DNA of 26,739 nucleotides from DASYSL01 sp036003365 (GTDB lineage Bacteria > Eisenbacteria > RBG-16-71-46 > DASYSL01), in NCBI GenBank assembly GCA_036003365.1, contig DASYSL010000185.1, positions 1 to 26,739 on the forward strand, in the 5' to 3' direction. A program made the translations under genes and the position numbers. The notes below the pieces were generated by a model that did not search any database, was not told the DNA's origin, and saw only the letters and a program-made list of their open reading frames with translations. Shown here piece by piece: positions 15,220 through 23,133 of the stretch. How positions within the stretch are numbered: position 1 is the first letter of the stretch; each line of letters opens with the position of its first letter.

Positions 15220-15293
15220 GTTGACCCTCTAGAATTGGGGGTCAACCCGTCTTGAAACGGGTGCGCCTACTATTTCGATAGGGATTGCTCGGC
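15220..15293. repeat. Palindromic element, copy B, between convergent genes
   Basis: GTTGACC (15220-15226) pairs with GGTCAAC (15240-15246) across a loop containing TCTAGAA-like CTCTAGAAT. The second hairpin ACCCGT/ACGGGT (15245-15250, 15257-15262) overlaps the first by two bases, so the two cannot form fully together. The CCTACT tail and ATTGCTCGG follow, ending four bases before the stop of the diiron oxygenase. The bases TCTACTCTTTCG just upstream (15209-15220) look like the tail of another, deleted unit. Confidence 0.88.
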
Positions 15294-15296
15294 GCC

Positions 15297-16664
15297 CTAG
15301 TGGCTCTTCCCGCTTCCGTTCCCGTTTCCGTTTCCATTCCCGCTCCCATTTGCCGGCGCGTCGTCGAGCGCGACCCAGCGCACCGACTTCGAGCATGGGC
15401 AAACCGAGCTCGTGCGCTCGAGCTTGGGCGCCTTCTTGGCGGCGTCCTCGCGCGTGAGCGTGCCGGCGGCGACCTCGGCCAGGGTTTCGGCGTACACACG
15501 CATGTCGCGGCTCGCCGTGTAGGCCTCGGAGAGGTTTTCCGCCAAGTGCCGCAGGTAGGGCTCGACGTCCGAAAACTCGTGCCCGTCCATTCCTACCATC
15601 CGGTAGGCGGGCTCGCCGCGGCGGCGGAAAAATTCGGGATGCGCCAGGTGCAGCACGTCGTCCCAGGTCACGCCCTCGACGCTCGAGCCGCGATTCGCCA
15701 GAACGCGCTTCAGGATATCCTCGATCGCCTCCTGCGTCTTGCTGGGGAAGCGCGCGCGTAGGTAACGCAGGTTGAGATCGCGAACCAGGCGCTCGAGCTC
15801 ACGGTAGTACTGCATCTGCGCTTCGCGGTTCTTCTTGTCCTTGAAGCCCAGGCGCACGTTGGTGTCGCCGCCGCGCTCGTCGCCGAACATCTCCATGCCG
15901 CGCGGCAGCCACTTGTTCCACGAGTGCTGCAGGGCGCGCACGGTGACGAAGGGATCGCCCTTGGCCGCTGACTCCATCCAGCGCCGCATGGGCACCACGC
16001 CCGCCGCCAGGTGGAATGCCTCCTCGCGCAGCATAGGCGGCATGGACTGCGCGAACGGCCGGTAGGCGCACACTTTCTGCATGGTGAGCTGGTACTTGCC
16101 GACCCGGTCGATCACCGCCGCGAACACCACATTGTCGACGAACGAGTCGTAGGCGAGGTTGAAGGCCTCGAGCACGTGGCTCCCGGTCTTCATGGCGAGC
16201 ACGTTCTCGACCATGTCCTCCGGCTTCACGTCGGTCACCGACGACCAGTCGCGGCTCGTGAGCAGGTGGAACATCTGGTAGCCGTGGCGCAGTTCTTCGG
16301 CCATGACGCGCAGCACCCAGAACCTGTCCTGGTCGCTTGGCGCGCGGTCGATCGTCACCTGGTGCTGCTGGATCGATCCGAACTCGGTCGACGCCTGGGC
16401 GCGGATGATGGGCAGGAGGTGCTTGGCCGCGTCGCCGCCAAGCTCCGCCGGGGTTTCGCTCTTGGCCTCGCCGGCGCGGTCCCCCACCTCGATGGTCTTC
16501 GAGGTGGTGACATCCATCTTGGCGCACAGGCAGAACTCGTCATCGTTGGGGAAGTACTTCGACCAATACTTGTTGAGCAGCGGCAGGTCAGGGAAGTTGT
16601 GCCGGCACCAGTGGTCGATCGCGTCCCGATATTTCTTGGGCAGCTCGGCCGTTTCGACTTTCAT
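15297..16664 (-). CDS. Ferritin-like diiron oxygenase of the PaaA/BoxB superfamily
   Basis: A 455-residue diiron carboxylate protein. Candidate iron ligands are E94 (ASTEFGS), E124 and H127 (MAEELRHGYQ), an Asp or Glu around 168-175, and E215 and H218 (REEAFHLAAG): two ExxH motifs in a four-helix bundle. Size and pattern resemble BoxB, the benzoyl-CoA 2,3-epoxidase, and the phenylacetyl-CoA epoxidase catalytic subunit. Unusual are paired Cys at both ends (C45/C47 in FCLCAK, C422/C424 in VCPCSK) and a Gly/Asn dipeptide tail. ATG overlaps the stop of the upstream GNAT gene by four bases (ATGA), so the two are co-translated. No BoxA-like reductase, PaaB-E or CoA ligase is nearby, so the aromatic substrate is only a family-based guess. 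Confidence 0.8.
   Translation of the reverse strand: MKVETAELPKKYRDAIDHWCRHNFPDLPLLNKYWSKYFPNDDEFCLCAKMDVTTSKTIEVGDRAGEAKSETPAELGGDAAKHLLPIIRAQASTEFGSIQQHQVTIDRAPSDQDRFWVLRVMAEELRHGYQMFHLLTSRDWSSVTDVKPEDMVENVLAMKTGSHVLEAFNLAYDSFVDNVVFAAVIDRVGKYQLTMQKVCAYRPFAQSMPPMLREEAFHLAAGVVPMRRWMESAAKGDPFVTVRALQHSWNKWLPRGMEMFGDERGGDTNVRLGFKDKKNREAQMQYYRELERLVRDLNLRYLRARFPSKTQEAIEDILKRVLANRGSSVEGVTWDDVLHLAHPEFFRRRGEPAYRMVGMDGHEFSDVEPYLRHLAENLSEAYTASRDMRVYAETLAEVAAGTLTREDAAKKAPKLERTSSVCPCSKSVRWVALDDAPANGSGNGNGNGNGSGKSH
15309..15352. repeat. 6-bp repeat in the 3' end of the diiron oxygenase gene
   Basis: Degenerate hexamers of the CCGTTT/CCGTTC type encode the Gly-Asn repeat (GNGNGNGNG) just before the stop. 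It is an in-frame microsatellite that extends a flexible tail. Confidence 0.75.
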
Positions 16665-17167
16665 GACTTCCTCCCCGCGCCTTCTTTCCCGTCTTTCCCG
16701 TCTTCAGCCAGCGGGCGCTCCAAAGCCGTCAGCGCGCTGTTCTCGAATCCCATGGCGCGCAGGAAGCGCTCGGTGTCGCCCTGGCGCGAATCGACCAGCG
16801 TGCGCAGGCGTGCCGCACCCGCCGAGCGGAAGTACTCGGCGAGCTCGTCGAAGAGCTGGCGCCCGAGTCCCTTGCCGCGTTGCGACGGATCGACGCCGAA
16901 ACGCTCGATCCACCCGCTCGTCTCCTCGAGACCGAACTCGCCGCCGCGCACATCGCCCAGCATGAAGCCCACGACCTCGCCCTCGACCTCGGCCACGCGC
17001 GAGGCTTCCGGGTCGCGGCGCAGGTAGTAGGCGACGCGGTTCTCCCAGAACTCCGGGCGGTAGAGCCCGGTTACCTTCTCGTCGATGCGGGTGATGGCCT
17101 CGATGTCCAGCTCGTTCAGGGGCCGGACGCGGACGCCCGATGCGCTGACCGCCAAGGGAACCTCCAT
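16661..17167 (-). CDS. GNAT-family N-acetyltransferase
   Basis: A 168-residue acetyl-CoA-dependent acyltransferase (RimI-like). The acetyl-CoA pyrophosphate loop is Q96-R-G-K-G-L-G102, preceded by the beta-4 strand IERFGVDP. The C-terminal part has the usual RTLVDSRQGDTERFLRAMGF pattern (motif B). Start choice is uncertain: the ATG at 17167 has no good Shine-Dalgarno, whereas GGAGG inside its first codons sits five bases before a TTG at 17155 (Leu5), which may be the true start. The stop overlaps the oxygenase start as ATGA. The tail is Lys/Gly/Glu-rich (EDGKDGKEGAGRKS). The acceptor is unknown; coupling suggests it acts on, or in the same pathway as, the diiron protein. Confidence 0.88.
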   Translation of the reverse strand: MEVPLAVSASGVRVRPLNELDIEAITRIDEKVTGLYRPEFWENRVAYYLRRDPEASRVAEVEGEVVGFMLGDVRGGEFGLEETSGWIERFGVDPSQRGKGLGRQLFDELAEYFRSAGAARLRTLVDSRQGDTERFLRAMGFENSALTALERPLAEDGKDGKEGAGRKS

Positions 17168-17223
17168 TCCGCCCGAGGAGGGGCGCCGGCAAGAGCGAAG
17201 CGGCGGCTCCGGGGTGCGGAAGT

Positions 17224-17247
17224 TCGGTGAGTCGAAGGACTTACCGA
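17224..17247. promoter_or_regulatory. Hairpin in the divergent GNAT/transaldolase region
   Basis: TCGGTGAGTC (17224-17233) pairs with GACTTACCGA (17238-17247) over a GAAG tetraloop, with one G-U pair. It lies about 57 bases before the GNAT start and 113 before the transaldolase start. No T-run follows on either strand, so an operator or leader structure is more likely than a terminator. Confidence 0.4.
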
Positions 17248-17359
17248 GACTCTAGCACAGCGTGGCGGACCGCGGGACCGGCCGCCTTGGAACCCGGAGG
17301 CGAACGCACTAAGTTAGAGGAAAGAAGCGCCCTCTCCTCATCCGAAATGGAGGCCCGTC

Positions 17360-18250
17360 ATGCCTGCTCCGCCGATCGCGACCAAGCTCTTCCTCGATGG
17401 CGGCGATGCCGCCGAGTCGCGCCGGACCAAGGAGATCCTCGGCCGGCTCGACGGCCAGACCACCAACCCCTCGCTCATCGCTGCCAATCCGGGGATCAAG
17501 AAGCGGCTGGAGGCGGGCGAGCGCTTCACGCGCACCGAGCTGCGCGAGTTCTATCACTCGGTCGTGCAGGAGATCGCCAAGAACACCGAGGGGTCGCTCT
17601 CCATCGAGGTCGACGCCAACGAGCACAGCACGGCCGAGGACCTGCTCTCGCAGGGGAAGGCCTTCTCCCAGTGGGTGCCCAACGCCACCATCAAGTATCC
17701 GATCACCGAGGCCGGACTCGACGCGGCCGAGAAGTCGGCCCAGGCCGGCATCCACGTGAACCTGACGCTGTGCTTCAGCCAGGAGCAGGCCGCGGCGGTG
17801 TACGCCGCCACGCGGGCGACCAAACGCCCGGCGTTCGTCTCGCCCTTCGTCGGGCGGCTGGACGACCGCGGCGAGTGTGGCATGGACGTGGTGGCCAGCA
17901 TTCTGCGCATGCTGCGCGCGGGCGACGGGCACCTGCTCACCCTCACCGCGAGCGTGCGCAACCTCGATCACCTGATGTACGCGATCGCCCTTGGCTCGCC
18001 ACTCATTACGGCACCGCTCAAGGTGTACGAGGCCTGGGGCCAGGCCGGTTTCCCGCTGCCCGGCACCGACTACACGTACCCGCGCGCGGCGCTCAAGCCG
18101 ATTCCCTACCGCGAGATCCCGCTCGATAAGAGCTGGCGCGACTACGACATCCGCCATCCATTGACCGATGCCGGCCTGCGCAAGTTCGCCGAAGCCTGGG
18201 AGGCCTTGCTCAAGCCGGAAGAGGTGCGGGCCGGGATGGGCGGCGCGTAA
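17360..18250 (+). CDS. tal: Transaldolase
   Basis: A 296-residue TIM-barrel enzyme transferring dihydroxyacetone units between sedoheptulose-7-phosphate and glyceraldehyde-3-phosphate in the non-oxidative pentose phosphate pathway. The Schiff-base lysine is K112 in NATIKYPIT. The N-terminal DGQTTNPSL motif carries the phosphate- and substrate-binding residues, and SPFVGRLDD is the usual later strand. It lacks the extra N-terminal helices of the E. coli TalB form, so it belongs to a shorter bacterial subgroup, between the classic and small (MipB/TalC-like) forms. GGAGG lies seven bases before the ATG. The methyltransferase gene follows 14 bases after the stop. Confidence 0.92.
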   Translation: MPAPPIATKLFLDGGDAAESRRTKEILGRLDGQTTNPSLIAANPGIKKRLEAGERFTRTELREFYHSVVQEIAKNTEGSLSIEVDANEHSTAEDLLSQGKAFSQWVPNATIKYPITEAGLDAAEKSAQAGIHVNLTLCFSQEQAAAVYAATRATKRPAFVSPFVGRLDDRGECGMDVVASILRMLRAGDGHLLTLTASVRNLDHLMYAIALGSPLITAPLKVYEAWGQAGFPLPGTDYTYPRAALKPIPYREIPLDKSWRDYDIRHPLTDAGLRKFAEAWEALLKPEEVRAGMGGA

Positions 18251-18264
18251 GGCGCGTCAGACGA

Positions 18265-19062
18265 GTGAGCGAGCGAGCCGCGACCTCATGGGATCCGAAT
18301 CAATACCGTCGCTACTCCGATCACAGGCTGCGTCCCGCGCTCGATCTGATCGAGCGCATTCCGGTTGCCGACCCGCGCACGATCGTCGACCTGGGATGCG
18401 GGACGGGGAACCTCACCCGCCTCCTGGCTCGGCGTTGGCCCGAGGCCAGCGTGGTCGGTCTCGATCATTCGCCCGAGATGCTGGCGGAGGCGGCGGCCGG
18501 AGAGCAGAGGGAGCCGAGCGCGATTCGGTGGGTGCAAGCCGATCTGCGTCACTGGCAGCCGGATCACGCGCCGGACCTCCTGTTCTCCAACGCCACGCTG
18601 CATTGGGTTCCTGACCACGCTGCGCTCTTTCCGAAGTTGCTCGCTTCGATTACGCCCGGCGGCGCTCTCGCCGTCCAGATGCCGCGAAGCTGGGGCCTCG
18701 CCTCGCACCGTCTCATGCGCGAGACACTGGCCGACCTGAAGCTCGGCTCCGAAGCGCTTCGGCGCTCGCTCGACATCGACCCCGTCGAGACGCCGAACGC
18801 CTACTACCGCCTCCTCGCCCCGCGCGCCAAGCACCTCGACCTCTGGGAAACCGAGTACCTCCAAACGCTCGAAGGTCCCGATCCCGTCCTCGAGTGGGTA
18901 AAGGGCACGGGACTGCGCCCGGTTCTCCAAGCCCTCGACGGCGCCGAGCGCGAGCGCTTCCTCGCCGAGTACTCGCGCCGCCTTCGCGAGGCCTATCCGA
19001 CGGGTGTAGACGGCCGAACGCTGTACCCGTTCCGGCGTCTGTTCATCGTCGCCCAGGTCTAG
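18265..19062 (+). CDS. tam: Trans-aconitate 2-methyltransferase
   Basis: A 265-residue class I SAM-dependent methyltransferase. It would methylate trans-aconitate, an inhibitory by-product of the citric acid cycle, at its terminal carboxylate. The SAM motif is VDLGCGTGN at 41-49 with the acidic D of GLDHSP next. The family block is conserved nearly end to end: WDPNQYRRYSDHRLRPALDL, ADLRHWQPDHAPDLLFSNA, TLHWVPDHAALFP, GALAVQMPRSWG and TGLRPVLQALDGAERERFL, closing with RRLFIVAQ. Similarity to E. coli Tam is high enough to name it. The start is a GTG 14 bases after transaldolase, suggesting co-transcription. Confidence 0.92.
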   Translation: MSERAATSWDPNQYRRYSDHRLRPALDLIERIPVADPRTIVDLGCGTGNLTRLLARRWPEASVVGLDHSPEMLAEAAAGEQREPSAIRWVQADLRHWQPDHAPDLLFSNATLHWVPDHAALFPKLLASITPGGALAVQMPRSWGLASHRLMRETLADLKLGSEALRRSLDIDPVETPNAYYRLLAPRAKHLDLWETEYLQTLEGPDPVLEWVKGTGLRPVLQALDGAERERFLAEYSRRLREAYPTGVDGRTLYPFRRLFIVAQV

Positions 19063-19177
19063 GCCAAACTTCTCCAGGCATTGGGGTTGCGGACGAGTGC
19101 CCGCGCGCCCGAAGCGCCTTTCTTGGGCCTTTTCGCATCCTCTGTGGTCTGTTAGGTTACCGCAGGTTTTGCGAAAC

Positions 19178-19194
19178 GATCGCGCGTCGCGATC
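19178..19194. promoter_or_regulatory. Palindrome upstream of the oxidase operon
   Basis: GATCGCG (19178-19184) and CGCGATC (19188-19194) form a perfect 7-bp inverted repeat with a 3-base spacer, 25 bases before the ctaC start. It could be an operator or a leader hairpin. The 157-base gap in front of ctaC otherwise shows no clear promoter that I can defend. Confidence 0.35.
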
Positions 19195-19219
19195 CCGGTC
19201 GGTAAGCGGGAGGAAATCC

Positions 19220-20248
19220 GTGTCGTCATTGCGTCACCGACTTCGTCGTTCGACGTTTCTCGCCCCCCTCGCCCTGCTCTTCCTGGTCGCCGGCACCGCG
19301 TGGGCCGCGGGTTTCCCGCAAAACACTCTCGATCCGACCTCCGACTTCGGCCACCAGACCCACCGCCTCTTCACCGACATTTTGTGGTGGGAAGTCGGCA
19401 TCTTCGTCATCGTCGAGGGTGCCTTGGTCGTTGCCCTCCTGCGCTTCATGCACCGCGGGGAAAAGGGCGTGCCGCATCAGCTGCACGGCCATACCGGCGT
19501 CGAGGTGGCGTGGACGCTCGCACCCGCGCTCATCCTGGTCTTCATCGGCGTGCCTACGGTGATGACGATCTGGCGCACGCAAGCGCCGGCACCCAAGAAC
19601 AGCCTCGAGATCCAGGTCATCGGCCATCAGTGGTGGTGGGAGTTCCGCTACCCGCAGTACGGCATCGTCACCGCCAACGAAGTGCACCTGCCGCAGGGGC
19701 GGCCGGTCCACTTCATCTTGAATTCGGCCGACATCATCCACTCGTTCTGGATCCCCAAGCTCGGCGGCAAGCGCGACGTCATCCCGACGCGCACCAACCA
19801 CCTCTGGTACACAGCCGATTCGGTGGGCGTGTGGCCGGGCCAGTGCGCGGAGTTCTGCGGCACGTCGCACGCCAACATGCGCTTGCTGGGCGTGGTCGAC
19901 TCGCCGACCGACTTTGCCTCCTGGGTGGCCGCGGAGACGGACACCTTGCCCGTACCGCCGTCCGACTCGCTGGCTGTCGCGGGCGCCCAGCTGTTCTCGA
20001 GTCCGGCCAAGCTGTGCATCACGTGCCACACCATTCAGGGGGTCTCGGCCGGCATGGTGGGACCCAATCTGACGCACGTCGGCTCGCGTCGCTACATCGC
20101 CGCCGGCCTGCTCGAGAACACCCCTACCAACATCGCCAAGTGGGTCTCGAACCCGCCGGCGGTGAAGCCGGGCGCGCTCATGCCGGTGCTTGGCCTGTCG
20201 CCCGACGAAGCCCGGGCGCTCGCCGCCTATCTGACGACGCGCAAGTAG
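19220..20248 (+). CDS. ctaC: Cytochrome c oxidase subunit II with fused cytochrome c (caa3 type)
   Basis: A 342-residue subunit II that accepts electrons at CuA. GGGAGG precedes the GTG at 19220; the protein then has a signal peptide (FLAPLALLFLVAGTAWA) and two membrane helices (about 50-75 and 92-113). The CuA ligands are H174 (DIIHSFW), C209, E211, C213, H217 and M220 (CAEFCGTSHANM). The C-terminal domain is cytochrome c: C266-IT-C269-H270 binds heme and M321 (LMPVLG) is the probable axial ligand. This marks a caa3 enzyme, in which electron entry is covalently attached. WWWEFRYP is the aromatic patch for electron transfer. It heads a six-gene operon. Confidence 0.97.
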   Translation: MSSLRHRLRRSTFLAPLALLFLVAGTAWAAGFPQNTLDPTSDFGHQTHRLFTDILWWEVGIFVIVEGALVVALLRFMHRGEKGVPHQLHGHTGVEVAWTLAPALILVFIGVPTVMTIWRTQAPAPKNSLEIQVIGHQWWWEFRYPQYGIVTANEVHLPQGRPVHFILNSADIIHSFWIPKLGGKRDVIPTRTNHLWYTADSVGVWPGQCAEFCGTSHANMRLLGVVDSPTDFASWVAAETDTLPVPPSDSLAVAGAQLFSSPAKLCITCHTIQGVSAGMVGPNLTHVGSRRYIAAGLLENTPTNIAKWVSNPPAVKPGALMPVLGLSPDEARALAAYLTTRK

Positions 20249-20281
20249 CCGTACATCGCCTTTCGGGAGAGAGAGACACGC

Positions 20282-22099
20282 ATGTCGAGCGTAACCGCAA
20301 CCGCCACCACCCATGTCCACGCGAAGCCCAAGTCGCAGAGTGGCGTGTGGTCGTGGATCACGACGGTGGATCACAAGCGGATCGCCGTTCTCTACTTCGT
20401 CACCGCGTTCTTCTTCTTCGTGATCGGCGGCATCGAAGCGGTGCTCATGCGCGTCCAGCTGGCGACGCCCAACAACACCTTCGTCGACGCGCGCACGTTC
20501 AACGCGCTGTTCACCATGCACGGAACCACCATGGTGTTCCTGGCGCTGATGCCGCTCTCGGTCGCCTTCTTCAACCTGGTGGTGCCCCTGCAACTGGGCG
20601 CGCGTGACGTCGCCTTCCCGCGGCTCAACGCATTCTCGTACTGGGTGTTCCTGCTCGGCGGGCTGTTCATGAACTCGAGCTGGCTCTTCAAGGCGGCGCC
20701 CGACACCGGCTGGTTCGGCTATGCCAACCTGACCTCGAGAGCCTTCTCGCCCGGCCACAGCGTCGACTTCTGGATGCTCGGTCTGCAGTTCCTGGGCATC
20801 GCGTCCCTGGCCGGCGCCTTCAACTTCATCGTCACCATTCTCAACATGCGCGCGCCGGGCATGACGTTCATGCGCATGCCCATCTTCTGCTGGATGACGC
20901 TCGTCACCTCGTTCCTCCTGGTGCTCGCCTTCCCGGTGATCACGGTGGCGCTCATCCTCCTGACCTTCGACCGCTTCGTGGGCACGAGCTTCTTCATCCC
21001 GCAGGGCGGCGGTGACCCGGTGTTGTGGCAGCACCTGTTCTGGATCTTCGGCCACCCCGAGGTCTACATCCTCATCCTGCCGGCCATGGGCATCATTTCG
21101 GAAGTGTTGCCCACGTTCTCGCGCAAGCCGCTCTTCGGCTATCCGTTCGTCGTCTACTCGGGCGTGTTCATCGGCATCCTCGGCTTCGGCGTGTGGAGTC
21201 ACCACATGTTCTCGGTGGGCTTGGGGCCGATCGCCGACTCGGTGTTCGCGATCACCACGATGCTCATCGCCATCCCGACGGGCGTGAAGATCTTCAACTG
21301 GATCGCCACCCTGTGGGGCGGACACATCCGCCCCACCACGTCCCTGCTCTTCGCCGTTGGCTTCATCGCCATGTTCATCATCGGCGGGCTCTCGGGCATC
21401 GAGCACGCGTCGCCGCCGGCCGACCTGCAGCAGACCGACACCTACTTCGTGGTGGCGCACTTCCACTACGTGCTCTTCGGCGGGACGATCCTCGGCATCT
21501 TCGCCGGCCTCTACTACTGGTATCCCAAGATCACCGGGCGCCTCATGGATGAGACGCTCGGCAAGATTCACTTCTGGCTGACGATGATCGGCTTCAACAT
21601 CACCTTCTTCCCCATGCACCTGCTCGGCCTGTGGGGCATGCCGCGCCGCATCTACACGTACGACAAGGGCCTCGGCTTCGACACGCTCAACCTGGTGTGC
21701 ACGATCGGCGCTTTCATCATCGTGATCGGCACGCTGGCGCTCATGTGGAACCTGGTCGTGAGCTTGAAGAAGGGCAAGGTGGCCGGGCCGGATCCGTGGG
21801 ACGCGCGCACGCTCGAGTGGTCGATCCCCTCGCCGCCGCCGGAGTACAACTTCGCCGTGCTGCCGACGGTCGAGCACCGCGACGACCTGTGGGAGCGCAA
21901 GCAGGCCGGGCTCGGGCCGATCCCGCAGCCACCGAACGCCCATGTGCACATGCCGAACCCGTCGTACTGGCCGCTGGTCACCGCCTTCGGGATGCTGATC
22001 TTCTTCAGCGGCCTCATGCTCTCGATCTACATGGCCATCTTCGGTTTCGCGTTCACCATCTTTGGCATCTATCGCTGGGCGTTCGAGCCGGCCAGCTGA
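20282..22099 (+). CDS. ctaD: Cytochrome c oxidase subunit I
   Basis: A 605-residue, twelve-helix catalytic subunit that reduces oxygen to water and pumps protons. Ligands are all present: H80 and H395 for low-spin heme a, H393 for heme a3, and H258, H307 and H308 for CuB. Y262 in GHPEVY is cross-linked to H258. E260 in the same motif marks a type A1 enzyme with a D-channel ending in Glu. K in PTGVKIFNW is the K-channel lysine. The C-terminus carries an extra cytoplasmic/membrane segment (residues 520-605, WPLVTAFGMLIFFSGLM), as is common for caa3 enzymes. Purine-rich GGGAGAGAGA precedes the ATG. ctaC ends 33 bases upstream. Confidence 0.98.
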   Translation: MSSVTATATTHVHAKPKSQSGVWSWITTVDHKRIAVLYFVTAFFFFVIGGIEAVLMRVQLATPNNTFVDARTFNALFTMHGTTMVFLALMPLSVAFFNLVVPLQLGARDVAFPRLNAFSYWVFLLGGLFMNSSWLFKAAPDTGWFGYANLTSRAFSPGHSVDFWMLGLQFLGIASLAGAFNFIVTILNMRAPGMTFMRMPIFCWMTLVTSFLLVLAFPVITVALILLTFDRFVGTSFFIPQGGGDPVLWQHLFWIFGHPEVYILILPAMGIISEVLPTFSRKPLFGYPFVVYSGVFIGILGFGVWSHHMFSVGLGPIADSVFAITTMLIAIPTGVKIFNWIATLWGGHIRPTTSLLFAVGFIAMFIIGGLSGIEHASPPADLQQTDTYFVVAHFHYVLFGGTILGIFAGLYYWYPKITGRLMDETLGKIHFWLTMIGFNITFFPMHLLGLWGMPRRIYTYDKGLGFDTLNLVCTIGAFIIVIGTLALMWNLVVSLKKGKVAGPDPWDARTLEWSIPSPPPEYNFAVLPTVEHRDDLWERKQAGLGPIPQPPNAHVHMPNPSYWPLVTAFGMLIFFSGLMLSIYMAIFGFAFTIFGIYRWAFEPAS

Positions 22100-22119
22100 T
22101 CGGCCGCAAGGAGAAGCCT

Positions 22120-22716
22120 TTGTCCGCTAGCGCTGCCGCCGCCGACGAGCACTACACCAGCACCGGCCTCAACAACCGGAAGATGGTGTTCTGGGCCTTC
22201 CTGGGCTCGGAGTGCATGTTCTTCGGCACGCTGATCTCGACCTATTTGATCTACAAGAACCACAGCCTGAACGGACCGTATGCGCACGATGTGCTCAATA
22301 TTCCGCTGACCTCCTTCAGCGCCTTCGTGCTGCTCATGAGCTCGCTGACCATGGTGCTGGCGCTGGCCTCGGTGCAGCGCGACAACGTGCGCGGCGCCAA
22401 GATCTGGCTCGCCTCCACCGCCGGCCTCGGCTGCATCTTCATCGGCAACCAGATCTACGAGTTCACGCACTTCGTGACGCACGAGGGGCTGACGCTGCAG
22501 AAGAACATGTTCGGCGCGTCGTTCTTCGTCCTGACGGGTTTCCACGGCGCGCACGTGACCGGGGGCGTGATCTGGCTGACCACGCTTCTGGTCATGGCGT
22601 TCAAGGGCAAGCTGTCCTCCAAGAACAGCCTCGACGTCGAGATCGCCGGCCTGTACTGGCACTTCGTCGACATCGTGTGGATCGCGATCTTCACGCTGGT
22701 CTATCTCATTCAGTAG
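22120..22716 (+). CDS. ctaE: Cytochrome c oxidase subunit III
   Basis: A 198-residue membrane subunit with five helices, stabilising the oxidase. Family marks are GSECMFFGTL near the start, GASFFVLTGFHGAHVTGG in the middle and YWHFVDIVWIAIFTLVYLI at the end. The start is a TTG at 22120, chosen because AAGGAG lies six bases before it and the frame is the only one with homology; ATG-based starts in this frame would cut into the first helix or the subunit I gene. Length is typical of the five-helix bacterial form. It is 20 bases after ctaD. Confidence 0.96.
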   Translation: MSASAAAADEHYTSTGLNNRKMVFWAFLGSECMFFGTLISTYLIYKNHSLNGPYAHDVLNIPLTSFSAFVLLMSSLTMVLALASVQRDNVRGAKIWLASTAGLGCIFIGNQIYEFTHFVTHEGLTLQKNMFGASFFVLTGFHGAHVTGGVIWLTTLLVMAFKGKLSSKNSLDVEIAGLYWHFVDIVWIAIFTLVYLIQ

Positions 22717-22735
22717 GGAGCGAGGAGCGAGAAAC

Positions 22736-23092
22736 ATGAGCGACGCCGCCCACCCGACGACGCACGGCGAGCACCCGACCGAGCCTGCGCACGCCCATCC
22801 GGGCGCTTCGGAGTACCTGCGCATCGCCGCCATCCTGACGGTGATCACCGCCATCGAGGTCGCGGTCTTCTACATTCCGGCCATGGCACAGTTCCTCGTG
22901 CCCGTCCTTCTCGTGCTCTCGGCGATCAAGTTCGTGCTCGTGGTCATGTTCTACATGCACCTCAAGTTCGACCACCCGACCTTCACCTGGCTCTTCGTGC
23001 TCGGCTTGACGATCGCGGGCGCGATCATCATCTCCCTCATGCTCCTGTTCGACGCCATGGTCCGCTTTCACCAGGTGCATCCGTCGGCTTGA
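22736..23092 (+). CDS. ctaF: Cytochrome c oxidase subunit IV (prokaryotic)
   Basis: A 118-residue protein with a His-rich N-terminus (HPTTHGEHPTEPAHAHP) and three membrane helices (about 28-48, 52-76 and 83-105), typical of the small prokaryotic COX4 subunit. KFVLVVMFYMHLKFDHP is the family hallmark. The His-rich stretch might bind copper before membrane insertion, but this is inference. GAGGAG precedes the ATG, and ctaE ends 19 bases upstream. Confidence 0.93.
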   Translation: MSDAAHPTTHGEHPTEPAHAHPGASEYLRIAAILTVITAIEVAVFYIPAMAQFLVPVLLVLSAIKFVLVVMFYMHLKFDHPTFTWLFVLGLTIAGAIIISLMLLFDAMVRFHQVHPSA

Positions 23093-23098
23093 GCGGAG

Positions 23099-23125
23099 AC
23101 GGAGCCCGCTGCGTGCCGGCTCCGT
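23099..23125 (+). promoter_or_regulatory. Hairpin between ctaF and ctaG
   Basis: ACGGAGCC (23099-23106) pairs perfectly with GGCTCCGT (23118-23125) over an 11-base loop. It ends eight bases before the GTG of ctaG, whose upstream has no other clear ribosome-binding site. No T-run follows, so an mRNA-stability or translation-limiting role is more likely than termination. Confidence 0.5.
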
Positions 23126-23133
23126 AACGTTTC

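Noticed and set aside
15220..15293. Integron attC site
   Set aside because: The RYYYAAC/GTTRRRY core pair is not present in the required order, and there is no integrase or cassette layout.
19226..21949. Open frame of 907 codons on the minus strand under ctaC/ctaD
   Set aside because: It is Arg/His/Glu/Asp-rich without domains and lies antisense to two certain oxidase genes; long antisense frames are normal at this GC content.
21631..22119. A longer subunit III start fused into the subunit I region
   Set aside because: The extra part is out of frame with subunit I and Arg/His-rich; AAGGAG plus TTG at 22120 explains the real start.
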